Counted from the stretch's first letter, positions 48,279 through 64,000 are shown. The stretch: 64,000 nucleotides of DNA from Siphonodentalium dalli (GCA_032622095.1 CP136061.1:53329762-53393761), one strand, 5' to 3'. Notes: generated from the letters alone by a model not told the origin. Numbers and translations: made by a program.

Positions 48279-49770
48279 TGCTGAATCAACTCAGATATCT
48301 TGATGAATCAACTCATCTATATTGATGAATCAACTCATCTATATATTGATGAATCAACTCATCTATATTGATGAATCAACTCATCTATATTGATGAATCA
48401 ACTCATCTATATATTGATGAATCAACACATCTATATTGATGAATCAACTCATCTATCTTGATGAATCAACTCATCTATATATTGATGAATCAACACATCT
48501 ATATTGATGAAACAACTCATCTATATTGATGAATCAACACATCTATCTTGATGAATCAACTCATCTATCTTGATGAATCAACTCATCTATCTTGATGAAT
48601 CAACTCATCTATATTGATGAATCAACTCATCTATATTGATGAATCAACTCATCTATCTTGATGAATCAACTCATCTATCTTGATGAATCAACACATCTAT
48701 CTTGATGAATCAACTCATCTATCTTGATGAATCAACTCATTTATCTTGATGAATCAACTCATCTATCTTGATGAATCAACTCATCTATATTGATGAATCA
48801 ACTCATCTATCTTGATGAATCAACTCATCTATCTTGATGAATCAACACATCTATCTTGATGAATCAACACATCTATCTTGATGAATCAACTCATTTATCT
48901 TGATGAATCAACTCATTTATCTTGATGAATCAACTCATCTATCTTGATGAATCAACTCATCTATCTTTCTGAATCAACTCATCTATCTTGATGAATCAAA
49001 TCATCTATCTTTCTGAATCAACTCATCTATATATTGATGAATCAACTCATCTATATATTGATGAATCAACACATTTATCTTGATGAATCAACTCATCTAT
49101 ATATTGATGAATCAACACATCTATATTGTTGAATAAAGTAATCTATATTGCTGAATCAACTCATCTATCTTGATGAATCAACACATCTATATTGCTGAAT
49201 CAACTCAGATATCTTGATGAATCAACTCATCTATATTGATGAATCAACTCATCTATATATTGATGAATCAACTCATCTATATTGATGAATCAACTCATCT
49301 ATATTGATGAATCAACTCATCTATATATTGATGAATCAACACATCTATATTGATGAATCAACTCATCTATATTGATGAATCAACTCATCTATCTTGATGA
49401 ATCAACACATCTATCTTGATGAATCAACACATCTATCTTGATGAATCAACTCAACTATCTTGTTGAATCAACACATCTATCTTGATGAATCAACACATCT
49501 ATATTGATGAATCAACTCATCTATATTGATGAATCAACACATCTATCTTGATGAATCAACTCATCTATCTTGATGAATCAACTCATCTATCTTGATGAAT
49601 CAACTCATCTATCTTGATGAATCAACTCATCTATCTTGATGAATCAACTCATTTATCTTGATGAATCAACTCATCTATCTTGATGAATCAACACATCTAT
49701 CTTGATGAATCAACTCATCTATCTTGATGAATCAACTCAGCTATCTTGATGAATCAACTCATCTATCTAG
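48279..49770. repeat. Second copy of the array-edge block inside the array
   Basis: Rare markers of 32841-34394 reappear here in the same order: TGCTGAATC, CTTTCTGAATC, TTGTTGAATAAAG, CTTGTTGAATC and CTATCTAGATG. The offset is 15,438 bp at the left marker and a constant 15,372 bp from 33593 to 34391. The 66-bp difference equals three monomers. It brings the 24-bp monomers into the middle of the array. Confidence 0.85.
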
Positions 49771-52700
49771 ATGAATCAACTCATCTATATTGATGAATCA
49801 ACTCATCTATATTGATGAATCAACTCAGATATATTGATGAATCAACTCATCTATATTGATGAATCAACTCAGATATATTGATGAATCAACTCATCTATAT
49901 TGATGAATCAACTCATCTATATTGATGAATCAACTCATTTATCTTGATGAATCAACTCATCTATCTTGATGAATCAACTCATCTATCTTGATGAATCAAC
50001 TCATCTATCTTGATGAATCAACTCAGCTATCTTGATGAATCAACTCATCTATCTTGATGAATCAACTCATCTATATTGATGAATCAACTCAGATATATTG
50101 ATGAATCAACTCATCTATATTGATGAATCAACTCAGATATATTGATGAATCAACTCATCTATATTGATGAATCAACTCATCTATATTGATGAATCAACTC
50201 ATCTATCTTGATGAATCAACTCATCTATATTGATGAATCAACTCAGATATATTGATGAATCAACTCATCTATATTGATGAATCAACTCATCTATATTGAT
50301 GAATCAACTCATCTATCTTGATGAATCAACTCATCTATCTTGATGAATCAACTCATCTATCTTGATGAATCAACACATCTATATTGATGAATCAACTCAT
50401 CTATATTGATGAATCAACACATCTATATTGATGAATCAACTCATCTATATTGATGAATCAACTCATCTATATTGATGAATCAACTCATCTATATTGATGA
50501 ATCAACTCATCTATATTGATGAATCAACTCAGATATATTGATGAATCAACTCATCTATCTTGATGAATCAACTCATCTATCTTGATGAATCAACTCATCT
50601 ATATTGATGAATCAACTCATCTATATTGATGAATCAACACATCTATCTTGATGAATCAACACATCTATCTTGATGAATCAACACATCTATCTTGATGAAT
50701 CAACACATCTATCTTGATGAATCAACACATCTATCTTGATGAATCAACTCATCTATATTGATGAATCAACTCATCTATCTTGATGAATCAACTCATCTAT
50801 CTTGATGAATCAACTCAACTATCTTGATGAATCAACTCATCTATCTTGATGAATGAACTCATCTATATTGATGAATCAACTCATCTATCTTGATGAATCA
50901 ACTCATCTATCTTGATGAATCAACTCATCTATATTGATGAATCAACTCATCTATATTGATGAAACAACTCATCTATCTTGATGAATCAACTCATCTATCT
51001 TGATGAATCAACTCATCTATCTTGATGAATCAACTCATCTATATTGATGAATCAACTCATCTATCTTGATGAATCAACTCATCTATCTTGATGAATCAAC
51101 TCAGATATATTGATGAATCAACTCATCTATCTTGATGAATCAACTCAGATATATTGATGAAACAACTCATCTATTTTGATGAATCAACTCATCTATCTTG
51201 ATGAATCAACTCAGCTATCTTGATGAATCAACTCATCTATCTTGATGAATCAACTCATCTATATTGATGAATCAACTCAGATATATTGATGAATCAACTC
51301 ATCTATATTGATGAATCAACTCATCTATATTGATGAATCAACTCATCTATATTGATGAATCAACTCATCTATATTGATGAATCAACTCATCTATCTTGAT
51401 GAATCAACTCATCTATCTTGATGAATAAACTCAGCTATCTTGATGAATCAACTCATCTATATTGATGAATCAACTCATCTATATTGATGAATCAACTCAT
51501 CTATATTGATGAATCAACTCATCTATCTTGATGAATCAACTCATCTATCTTGATGAATCAACTCATCTATCTTGATGAATCAACTCATCTATATTGATGA
51601 ATCAACTCATCTATCTTGATGAATCAACTCATCTATCTTGATGAATCAACTCAGATATATTGATGAATCAACTCATCTATCTTGATGAATCAACTCAGAT
51701 ATATTGATGAATCAACTCATCTATCTTGATGAATCAACTCATCTATCTTGATGAATAAACTCAGCTATCTTGATGAATCAACTCATCTATATTGATGAAT
51801 CAACTCATCTATATTGATGAATCAACTCATCTATATTGATGAATCAACTCATCTATCTTGATGAATCAACTCATCTATCTTGATGAATCAACTCATCTAT
51901 CTTGATGAATCAACTCATCTATCTTGATGAATCAACTCATCTATCTTGATGAATCAACTCATCTATATTGATGAATCAACTCAGATATATTGATGAATCA
52001 ACTCATCTATATTGATGAATCAACTCAGATATATTGATGAATCAACTCATCTATATTGATGAATCAACTCATCTATATTGATGAATCAACTCATCTATCT
52101 TGATGAATCAACTCATCTATATTGATGAATCAACTCAGATATATTGATGAATCAACTCATCTATATTGATGAATCAACTCATCTATATTGATGAATCAAC
52201 TCATCTATCTTGATGAATCAACTCATCTATCTTGATGAATCAACTCATCTATCTTGATGAATCAACACATCTATATTGATGAATCAACTCATCTATATTG
52301 ATGAATCAACACATCTATATTGATGAATCAACTCATCTATATTGATGAATCAACTCATCTATATTGATGAATCAACTCATCTATATTGATGAATCAACTC
52401 ATCTATATTGATGAATCAACTCAGATATATTGATGAATCAACTCATCTATCTTGATGAATCAACTCATCTATCTTGATGAATCAACTCATCTATATTGAT
52501 GAATCAACTCATCTATATTGATGAATCAACACATCTATCTTGATGAATCAACACATCTATCTTGATGAATCAACACATCTATCTTGATGAATCAACACAT
52601 CTATCTTGATGAATCAACACATCTATCTTGATGAATCAACTCATCTATATTGATGAATCAACTCATCTATCTTGATGAATCAACTCATCTATCTTGATGA

Positions 52701-55700
52701 ATCAACTCAACTATCTTGATGAATCAACTCATCTATCTTGATGAATGAACTCATCTATATTGATGAATCAACTCATCTATCTTGATGAATCAACTCATCT
52801 ATCTTGATGAATCAACTCATCTATATTGATGAATCAACTCATCTATATTGATGAAACAACTCATCTATCTTGATGAATCAACTCATCTATATTGATGAAA
52901 CAACTCATCTATCTTGATGAATCAACTCATCTATATTGATGAATCAACTCATCTATCTTGATGAATCAACTCATCTATATTGATGAATCAACTCAGATAT
53001 ATTGATGAATCAACTCATCTATCTTGATGAATCAACTCAGATATATTGATGAAACAACTCATCTATTTTGATGAATCAACTCAGATATATTGATGAATCA
53101 ACTCAGCTATCTTGATGAATCAACTCATCTATCTTGATGAATCAACTCATCTATATTGATGAATCAACTCAGATATATTGATGAATCAACTCATCTATAT
53201 TGATGAATCAACTCATCTATATTGATGAATCAACTCATCTATATTGATGAATCAACTCATCTATATTGATGAATCAACTCATCTATCTTGATGAATCAAC
53301 TCATCTATCTTGATGAATAAACTCAGCTATCTTGATGAATCAACTCATCTATATTGATGAATCAACTCATCTATATTGATGAATCAACTCATCTATATTG
53401 ATGAATCAACTCATCTATCTTGATGAATCAACTCATCTATCTTGATGAATCAACTCATCTATCTTGATGAATCAACTCATCTATATTGATGAATCAACTC
53501 AGCTATCTTGATGAATCACCTCATCTATATTGATGAATCAACTCATCTATATTGATGAATCAACTCATCTATCTTGATGAATCAACTCATCTATATTTAT
53601 GAATCAACTCATCTATCTTGATGAATCAACTCATCTATATTGATGAATCAACTCATCTATCTTGATGAATCAACTCATATATCTTGATGAATCAACTCAT
53701 CTATATTGATGAATCAACTCAGATATATTGATGAATCAACACATCTATCTTGATGAATCAACTCATCTATCTTGATGAATCAACTCATCTATCTTGATGA
53801 ATCACCTCATCTATCTTGATGAATCAACTCATCTATCTTGATGAATCAACTCAGATATATTGATGAATCAACTCATCTATCTTGATGAATCAACTCATCT
53901 ATATTGATGAATCAACACATCTATCTTGATGAATCAACTCATCTATATTGATGAATCAACACATCTATCTTGATGAATCAACTCATCTATATTGATGAAT
54001 CAACTCATCTATATTGATGAATCAACACATCTATCTTGATGAATCAACTCATATATATTGATGAATCAACTCATCTATATTGATGAATCAACTCATCTAT
54101 CTTGATGAATCAACTCATCTATCTTGATGAATCAACACATCTATCGTGATGAATCAACTCATCTATCTTGATGAATCAACTCATTTATCTTGATGAATCA
54201 ACACATCTATCTTGATGAATCAACTCATCTATCTTGATGAATCAACTCATCTATCTTGATGAATCAACTCATCTATCTTGATGAATCAACTCATCTATCT
54301 TGATGAATCAACACATCTATCTTGATGAATCAACTCATCTATCTTGATGAATCAACACATCTATCTTGATGAATCAACTCATCTATATTGATGAATCAAC
54401 ACATCTATCTTGATGAATCAACTCATCTATATTGATGAATCAACACATCTATCTTGATGAATCAACTCATCTATCTTGATGAATCAACTCATCTATCTTG
54501 ATGAATCAACTCAACTATCTTGATGAATCAACTCATCTATCTTGATGAATGAACTCATCTATATTGATGGATCAACTCATCTATCTTGATGAATCAACTC
54601 ATCTATCTTGATGAATCAACTCAGATATATTGATGAATCAACTCATCTATATTGATGAAACAACTCATCTATCTTGATGAATCAACTCATCTATCTTGAT
54701 GAATCAACTCATCTATCTTGATGAATCAACTCATCTATATTGATGAATCAACTCATCTATCTTGATGAATCAACTCATCTATCTTGATGAATCAACTCAG
54801 ATATATTGATGAATCAACTCATCTATCTTGATGAATCAACTCAGATATATTGATGAAACAACTCATCTATTTTGATGAATCAACTCATCTACCTTGATGA
54901 ATCAACTCAGCTATCTTGATGAATCAACTCATCTATCTTGATGAATCAACTCATCTATATTGATGAATCAACTCAGATATATTGATGAATCAACTCATCT
55001 ATATTGATGAATCAACTCATCTATATTGATGAATCAACTCATCTATCTTGATGAATCAACTCATCTATCTTGATGAATAAACTCAGCTATCTTGATGAAT
55101 CAACTCAGATATATTGATGAATCAACTCATCTATATTGATGAATCAACTCATCTATATTGATGAATCAACTCATCTATCTTGATGAATCAACTCATCTAT
55201 CTTGATGAATCAACTCATCTATCTTGATGAATCAACTCATCTATATTGATGAATCAACTCAGCTATCTTGATGAATCACCTCATCTATATTGATGAATCA
55301 ACTCATCTATAATGATGAATCAACTCATCTATCTTGATGAATCAACTCAGCTATCTTGATGAATCAACTCATCTATCTTGATGAATCAACTCATCTATAT
55401 TGATGAATCAACTCATCTATCTTGATGAATCAACTCATATATCTTGATGAATCAACTCATCTATATTGATGAATCAACTCAGATATATTGATGAATCAAC
55501 ACATCTATCTTGATGAATCAACTCATCTATCTTGATGAATCAACTCATCTATCTTGATGAATCACCTCATCTATCTTGATGAATCAACTCATCTATCTTG
55601 ATGAATCAACTCAGATATATTGATGAATCAACTCATCTATCTTGATGAATCAACTCATCTATATTGATGAATCAACTCAGATATATTGATGAATCAACTC

Positions 55701-58700
55701 ATCTATATTGATGAATCAACTCATCTATATTGATGAATCAACTCATCTATCTTGATGAATCAACTCATCTATCTTGATGAATCAACTCATCTATCTTGAT
55801 GAATCAACACATCTATATTGATGAATCAACTCATCTATATTGATGAATCAACACATCTATATTGATGAATCAACTCATCTATATTGATGAATCAACTCAG
55901 ATATATTGATGAATCAACTCATCTATATTGATGAATCAACTCATCTATATTGATGAATCAACTCATCTATATTGATGAATCAACTCATCTATCTTGATGA
56001 ATCAACTCATCTATCTTGATGAATCAACTCATCTATATTGATGAATCAACTCATCTATATTGATGAATCAACACATCTATCTTGATGAATCAACACATCT
56101 ATCTTGATGAATCAACACATCTATCTTGATGAATCAACACATCTATCTTGATGAATCAACACATCTATCTTGATGAATCAACTCATCTATATTGATGAAT
56201 CAACTCATCTATCTTGATGAATCAACTCATCTATCTTGATGAATCAACTCAACTATCTTGATGAATCAACTCATCTATCTTGATGAATGAACTCATCTAT
56301 ATTGATGAATCAACTCATCTATCTTGATGAATCAACTCATCTATCTTGATGAATCAACTCAGATATATTGATGAATCAACTCATCTATATTGATGAAACA
56401 ACTCATCTATCTTGATGAATCAACTCATCTATCTTGATGAATCAACTCATCTATCTTGATGAATCAACTCATCTATATTGATGAATCAACTCATCTATCT
56501 TGATGAATCAACTCATCTATCTTGATGAATCAACTCAGATATATTGATGAATCAACTCATCTATCTTGATGAATCAACTCAGATATATTGATGAAACAAC
56601 TCATCTATTTTGATGAATCAACTCATCTATCTTGATGAATCAACTCAGCTATCTTGATGAATCAACTCATCTATCTTGATGAATCAACTCATCTATATTG
56701 ATGAATCAACTCAGATATATTGATGAATCAACTCATCTATATTGATGAATCAACTCATCTATATTGATGAATCAACTCATCTATCTTGATGAATCAACTC
56801 ATCTATCTTGATGAATAAACTCAGCTATCTTGATGAATCAACTCAGATATATTGATGAATCAACTCATCTATATTGATGAATCAACTCATCTATATTGAT
56901 GAATCAACTCATCTATCTTGATGAATCAACTCATCTATCTTGATGAATCAACTCATCTATCTTGATGAATCAACTCATCTATATTGATGAATCAACTCAG
57001 CTATCTTGATGAATCACCTCATCTATATTGATGAATCAACTCATCTATATTGATGAATCAACTCATCTATCTTGATGAATCAACTCAGCTATCTTGATGA
57101 ATCAACTCATCTATCTTGATGAATCAACTCATCTATATTGATGAATCAACTCATCTATCTTGATGAATCAACTCATATATCTTGATGAATCAACTCATCT
57201 ATATTGATGAATCAACTCATCTATATTGATGAATCAACAGATCTATCTTGATGAATCAACTCATCTATCTTGATGAATCAACTCATCTATCTTGATGAAT
57301 CACCTCATCTATCTTGATGAATCAACTCATCTATCTTGATGAATCAACTCATCTATATTGATGAATCAACTCATCTATCTTGATGAATCAACTCATCTAT
57401 ATTGATGAATCAACTCATCTATATTGATGAATCAACTCAGATATATTGATGAATCAACTCATCTATCTTGATGAATCAACTCATCTATCTTGATGAATCA
57501 ACTCATCTATATTGATGAATCAACTCATCTATATTGATGAATCAACACATCTATCTTGATGAATCAACACATCTATCTTGATGAATCAACACATCTATCT
57601 TGATGAATCAACACATCTATCTTGATGAATCAACACATCTATCTTGATGAATCAACTCATCTATATTGATGAATCAACTCATCTATCTTGATGAATCAAC
57701 TCATCTATCTTGATGAATCAACTCAACTATCTTGATGAATCAACTCATCTATCTTGATGAATCAACTCATCTATATTGATGAATCAACTCATCTATCTTG
57801 ATGAATCAACTCATCTATCTTGATGAATCAACTCAGATATATTGATGAATCAACTCATCTATATTGATGAAACAACTCATCTATCTTGATGAATCAACTC
57901 ATCTATCTTGATGAATCAACTCATCTATCTTGATGAATCAACTCATCTATATTGATGAATCAACTCATCTATCTTGATGAATCAACTCATCTATCTTGAT
58001 GAATCAACTCAGATATATTGATGAATCAACTCATCTATCTTGATGAATCAACTCAGATATATTGATGAAACAACTCATCTATTTTGATGAATCAACTCAT
58101 CTATCTTGATGAATCAACTCAGCTATCTTGATGAATCAACTCATCTATCTTGATGAATCAACTCATCTATATTGATGAATCAACTCAGATATATTGATGA
58201 ATCAACTCATCTATATTGATGAATCAACTCATCTATATTGATGAATCAACTCATCTATCTTGATGAATCAACTCATCTATCTTGATGAATAAACTCAGAT
58301 ATCTTGATGAATCAACTCATCTATATTGATGAATCAACTCATCTATATTGATGAATCAACTCATCTATATTGATGAATCAACTCATCTATCTTGATGAAT
58401 CAACTCATCTATCTTGATGAATCAACTCATCTATCTTGATGAATCAACTCATCTATATTGATGAATCAACTCAGCTATCTTGATGAATCACCTCATCTAT
58501 ATTGATGAATCAACTCATCTATATTGATGAATCAACTCATCTATCTTGATGAATCAACTCAGCTATCTTGATGAATCAACTCATCTATCTTGATGAATCA
58601 ACTCATCTATATTGATGAATCAACTCATCTATCTTGATGAATCAACTCATATATCTTGATGAATCAACTCATCTATATTGATGAATCAACTCAGATATAT

Positions 58701-61700
58701 TGATGAATCAACACATCTATCTTGATGAATCAACTCATCTATATTGATGAATCAACACATCTATCTTGATGAATCAACTCATCTATATTGATGAATCAAC
58801 TCATCTATATTGATGAATCAACACATCTATCTTGATGAATCAACTCATATATATTGATGAATCAACTCATCTATATTGATGAATCAACTCATCTATCTTG
58901 ATGAATCAACTCATCTATCTTGATGAATCAACACATCTATCGTGATGAATCAACTCATCTATCTTGATGAATCAACTCATTTATCTTGATGAATCAACAC
59001 ATCTATCTTGATGAATCAACTCATCTATCTTGATGAATCAACTCATCTATCTTGATGAATCAACTCATCTATCTTGATGAATCAACTCATCTATCTTGAT
59101 GAATCAACACATCTATCTTGATGAATCAACTCATCTATCTTGATGAATCAACACATCTATCTTGATGAATCAACTCATCTATATTGATGAATCAACACAT
59201 CTATCTTGATGAATCAACTCATCTATATTGATGAATCAACACATCTATCTTGATGAATCAACTCATCTATCTTGATGAATCAACTCATCTATCTTGATGA
59301 ATCAACTCAACTATCTTGATGAATCAACTCATCTATCTTGATGAATGAACTCATCTATATTGATGGATCAACTCATCTATCTTGATGAATCAACTCATCT
59401 ATCTTGATGAATCAACTCAGATATATTGATGAATCAACTCATCTATATTGATGAAACAACTCATCTATCTTGATGAATCAACTCATCTATCTTGATGAAT
59501 CAACTCATCTATCTTGATGAATCAACTCATCTATATTGATGAATCAACTCATCTATCTTGATGAATCAACTCATCTATCTTGATGAATCAACTCAGATAT
59601 ATTGATGAATCAACTCATCTATCTTGATGAATCAACTCAGATATATTGATGAAACAACTCATCTATTTTGATGAATCAACTCATCTATCTTGATGAATCA
59701 ACTCAGCTATCTTGATGAATCAACTCATCTATCTTGATGAATCAACTCATCTATATTGATGAATCAACTCAGATATATTGATGAATCAACTCATCTATAT
59801 TGATGAATCAACTCATCTATATTGATGAATCAACTCATCTATCTTGATGAATCAACTCATCTATCTTGATGAATAAACTCAGCTATCTTGATGAATCAAC
59901 TCAGATATATTGATGAATCAACTCATCTATATTGATGAATCAACTCATCTATATTGATGAATCAACTCATCTATCTTGATGAATCAACTCATCTATCTTG
60001 ATGAATCAACTCATCTATCTTGATGAATCAACTCATCTATATTGATGAATCAACTCAGCTATCTTGATGAATCACCTCATCTATATTGATGAATCAACTC
60101 ATCTATATTGATGAATCAACTCATCTATCTTGATGAATCAACTCAGCTATCTTGATGAATCAACTCATCTATCTTGATGAATCAACTCATCTATATTGAT
60201 GAATCAACTCATCTATCTTGATGAATCAACTCATATATCTTGATGAATCAACTCATCTATATTGATGAATCAACTCAGATATATTGATGAATCAACACAT
60301 CTATCTTGATGAATCAACTCATCTATCTTGATGAATCAACTCATCTATCTTGATGAATCACCTCATCTATCTTGATGAATCAACTCATCTATCTTGATGA
60401 ATCAACTCATCTATATTGATGAATCAATTCAGATATATTGATGAATCAACTCATCTATATTGATGAATCAACTCATCTATATTGATGAATCAACTCATCT
60501 ATCTTGATGAATCAACTCATCTATCTTGATGAATCAACTCATCTATCTTGATGAATCAACACATCTATATTGATGAATCAACTCATCTATATTGATGAAT
60601 CAACACATCTATATTGATGAATCAACTCATCTATATTGATGAATCAACTCAGATATATTGATGAATCAACTCATCTATATTGATGAATCAACTCATCTAT
60701 ATTGATGAATCAACTCATCTATATTGATGAATCAACTCATCTATCTTGATGAATCAACTCATCTATCTTGATGAATCAACTCATCTATATTGATGAATCA
60801 ACTCATCTATATTGATGAATCAACACATCTATCTTGATGAATCAACACATCTATCTTGATGAATCAACACATCTATCTTGATGAATCAACACATCTATCT
60901 TGATGAATCAACACATCTATCTTGATGAATCAACTCATCTATATTGATGAATCAACTCATCTATCTTGATGAATCAACTCATCTATCTTGATGAATCAAC
61001 TCAACTATCTTGATGAATCAACTCATCTATCTTGATGAATGAACTCATCTATATTGATGAATCAACTCATCTATCTTGATGAATCAACTCATCTATCTTG
61101 ATGAATCAACTCAGATATATTGATGAATCAACTCATCTATATTGATGAAACAACTCATCTATCTTGATGAATCAACTCATCTATCTTGATGAATCAACTC
61201 ATCTATCTTGATGAATCAACTCATCTATATTGATGAATCAACTCATCTATCTTGATGAATCAACTCATCTATCTTGATGAATCAACTCAGATATATTGAT
61301 GAATCAACTCATCTATCTTGATGAATCAACTCAGATATATTGATGAAACAACTCATCTATTTTGATGAATCAACTCATCTATCTTGATGAATCAACTCAG
61401 CTATCTTGATGAATCAACTCATCTATCTTGATGAATCAACTCATCTATATTGATGAATCAACTCAGATATATTGATGAATCAACTCATCTATATTGATGA
61501 ATCAACTCATCTATATTGATGAATCAACTCATCTATCTTGATGAATCAACTCATCTATCTTGATGAATAAACTCAGCTATCTTGATGAATCAACTCAGAT
61601 ATATTGATGAATCAACTCATCTATATTGATGAATCAACTCATCTATATTGATGAATCAACTCATCTATCTTGATGAATCAACTCATCTATCTTGATGAAT

Positions 61701-64000
61701 CAACTCATCTATCTTGATGAATCAACTCATCTATATTGATGAATCAACTCAGCTATCTTGATGAATCACCTCATCTATATTGATGAATCAACTCATCTAT
61801 ATTGATGAATCAACTCATCTATCTTGATGAATCAACTCAGCTATCTTGATGAATCAACTCATCTATCTTGATGAATCAACTCATCTATATTGATGAATCA
61901 ACTCATCTATCTTGATGAATCAACTCATATATCTTGATGAATCAACTCATCTATATTGATGAATCAACTCAGATATATTGATGAATCAACAGATCTATCT
62001 TGATGAATCAACTCATCTATCTTGATGAATCAACTCATCTATCTTGATGAATCACCTCATCTATCTTGATGAATCAACTCATCTATCTTGATGAATCAAC
62101 TCATCTATATTGATGAATCAACTCATCTATCTTGATGAATCAACTCATCTATATTGATGAATCAACTCATCTATATTGATGAATCAACTCAGATATATTG
62201 ATGAATCAACTCATCTATCTTGATGAATCAACTCATCTATCTTGATGAATCAACTCATCTATATTGATGAATCAACTCATCTATATTGATGAATCAACAC
62301 ATCTATCTTGATGAATCAACACATCTATCTTGATGAATCAACACATCTATCTTGATGAATCAACACATCTATCTTGATGAATCAACACATCTATCTTGAT
62401 GAATCAACTCATCTATATTGATGAATCAACTCATCTATCTTGATGAATCAACTCATCTATCTTGATGAATCAACTCAACTATCTTGATGAATCAACTCAT
62501 CTATCTTGATGAATGAACTCATCTATATTGATGAATCAACTCATCTATCTTGATGAATCAACTCATCTATCTTGATGAATCAACTCAGATATATTGATGA
62601 ATCAACTCATCTATATTGATGAAACAACTCATCTATCTTGATGAATCAACTCATCTATCTTGATGAATCAACTCATCTATCTTGATGAATCAACTCATCT
62701 ATATTGATGAATCAACTCATCTATCTTGATGAATCAACTCATCTATCTTGATGAATCAACTCAGATATATTGATGAATCAACTCATCTATCTTGATGAAT
62801 CAACTCAGATATATTGATGAAACAACTCATCTATTTTGATGAATCAACTCATCTATCTTGATGAATCAACTCAGCTATCTTGATGAATCAACTCATCTAT
62901 CTTGATGAATCAACTCATCTATATTGATGAATCAACTCAGATATATTGATGAATCAACTCATCTATATTGATGAATCAACTCATCTATATTGATGAATCA
63001 ACTCATCTATCTTGATGAATCAACTCATCTATCTTGATGAATAAACTCAGATATCTTGATGAATCAACTCAGATATATTGATGAATCAACTCATCTATAT
63101 TGATGAATCAACTCATCTATATTGATGAATCAACTCATCTATCTTGATGAATCAACTCATCTATCTTGATGAATCAACTCATCTATCTTGATGAATCAAC
63201 TCATCTATATTGATGAATCAACTCAGCTATCTTGATGAATCACCTCATCTATATTGATGAATCAACTCATCTATATTGATGAATCAACTCATCTATCTTG
63301 ATGAATCAACTCAGCTATCTTGATGAATCAACTCATCTATCTTGATGAATCAACTCATCTATATTGATGAATCAACTCATCTATCTTGATGAATCAACTC
63401 ATATATCTTGATGAATCAACTCATCTATATTGATGAATCAACTCAGATATATTGATGAATCAACACATCTATCTTGATGAATCAACTCATCTATCTTGAT
63501 GAATCAACTCATCTATCTTGATGAATCACCTCATCTATCTTGATGAATCAACTCATCTATCTTGATGAATCAACTCAGATATATTGATGAATCAACTCAT
63601 CTATCTTGATGAATCAACTCATCTATATTGATGAATCAACACATCTATCTTGATGAATCAACTCATCTATATTGATGAATCAACACATCTATCTTGATGA
63701 ATCAACTCATCTATATTGATGAATCAACTCATCTATATTGATGAATCAACACATCTATCTTGATGAATCAACTCATCTATATTGATGAATCAACTCATCT
63801 ATATTGATGAATCAACTCATCTATCTTGATGAATCAACTCATCTATATTGATGAATCAACTCATCTATCTTGATGAATCAACTCATCTATCTTGATGAAT
63901 CAACTCATCTATATTGATGAATCAACTCATCTATCTTGATGAATCAACTCATCTATATTGATGAATCAACTCATCTATATTGATGAATCAACTCATCTAT

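Larger units (their letters stand above)
31968..64000. repeat. Very long 22-bp satellite array, running off the window
   Basis: The monomer begins ATCAACTCATCTAT, then C or A, and ends TTGATGA. About 1,450 copies fill 32 kb and continue past the window. Recurring variants are ACACATC, CTCAGATAT, CTCAGCTAT, CACCTCATC, GATGAAACAAC and GATGAATGAAC. Marker variants recur in a higher-order pattern (see findings). The monomer is about 32% GC with more C than G on this strand, and its consensus contains no CpG. The array has no coding meaning: a 22-bp period shifts frame each copy, and TGATGA supplies stops. A centromeric, subtelomeric or heterochromatic site is possible but not shown. Confidence 0.97.

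Noticed and set aside
31968-64000. Possible CRISPR array
   Set aside because: Repeats are directly adjacent with no unique spacers, there are no cas genes, and the context is eukaryotic.

Overview
This looks like nuclear DNA from an animal, most likely a marine invertebrate. That is inferred from low gene density, an intact APE-type non-LTR retrotransposon, TTAGGG-type telomere-like repeats, many short palindromic (MITE-like) elements, repeats with GACA-rich tails and a very long satellite. No species-level call is possible. I see no convincing host protein gene, tRNA, rRNA or operon, and almost all of the window is repeat-derived.

Layout. 1-1190 is a GC-richer block with short, frame-ambiguous open frames. 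2145-6011 (minus) is a non-LTR retrotransposon of the Jockey/CR1/L2 type. It has one uninterrupted 1037-residue endonuclease/reverse transcriptase, a predicted 3' UTR stem-loop and a terminal pentamer repeat. 7.2-11.5 kb is AT-rich DNA made of degenerate tandem repeats and one fresh 146-bp duplication. 12.4-13.1 kb holds remains of a retroelement ORF1-like sequence (minus). 14.3-15.1 kb has a SINE-like fragment, a TTAA-flanked MITE (piggyBac type by its ends) and a telomere-like block between inverted arms. 15.8-19.6 kb is a composite structure: about 11 copies of a ~193-bp repeat, with ~300-bp repeats on both sides, two direct on the left and one inverted on the right. 20.6-28.3 kb contains several palindromic elements. 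28.4-30.1 kb is a two-level tandem repeat: 122-bp subunits inside ~520-675-bp units, each ending in a GACA-rich tail. 31.97 kb to the window end (more than 32 kb, half the window) is a 22-bp satellite.

The satellite is the dominant feature. It starts with 24-bp monomers and settles to 22 bp. It has a higher-order pattern: two independent marker variants recur at exact multiples of 22 bp, including nested offsets of 1804, 4004 and 4290 bp. A block of its left edge reappears 15,372 bp further in. The two strongest candidates for something undescribed are this satellite and the repeat-flanked array element at 15.8-19.6 kb. I see no evidence for a new enzymatic or defence system.
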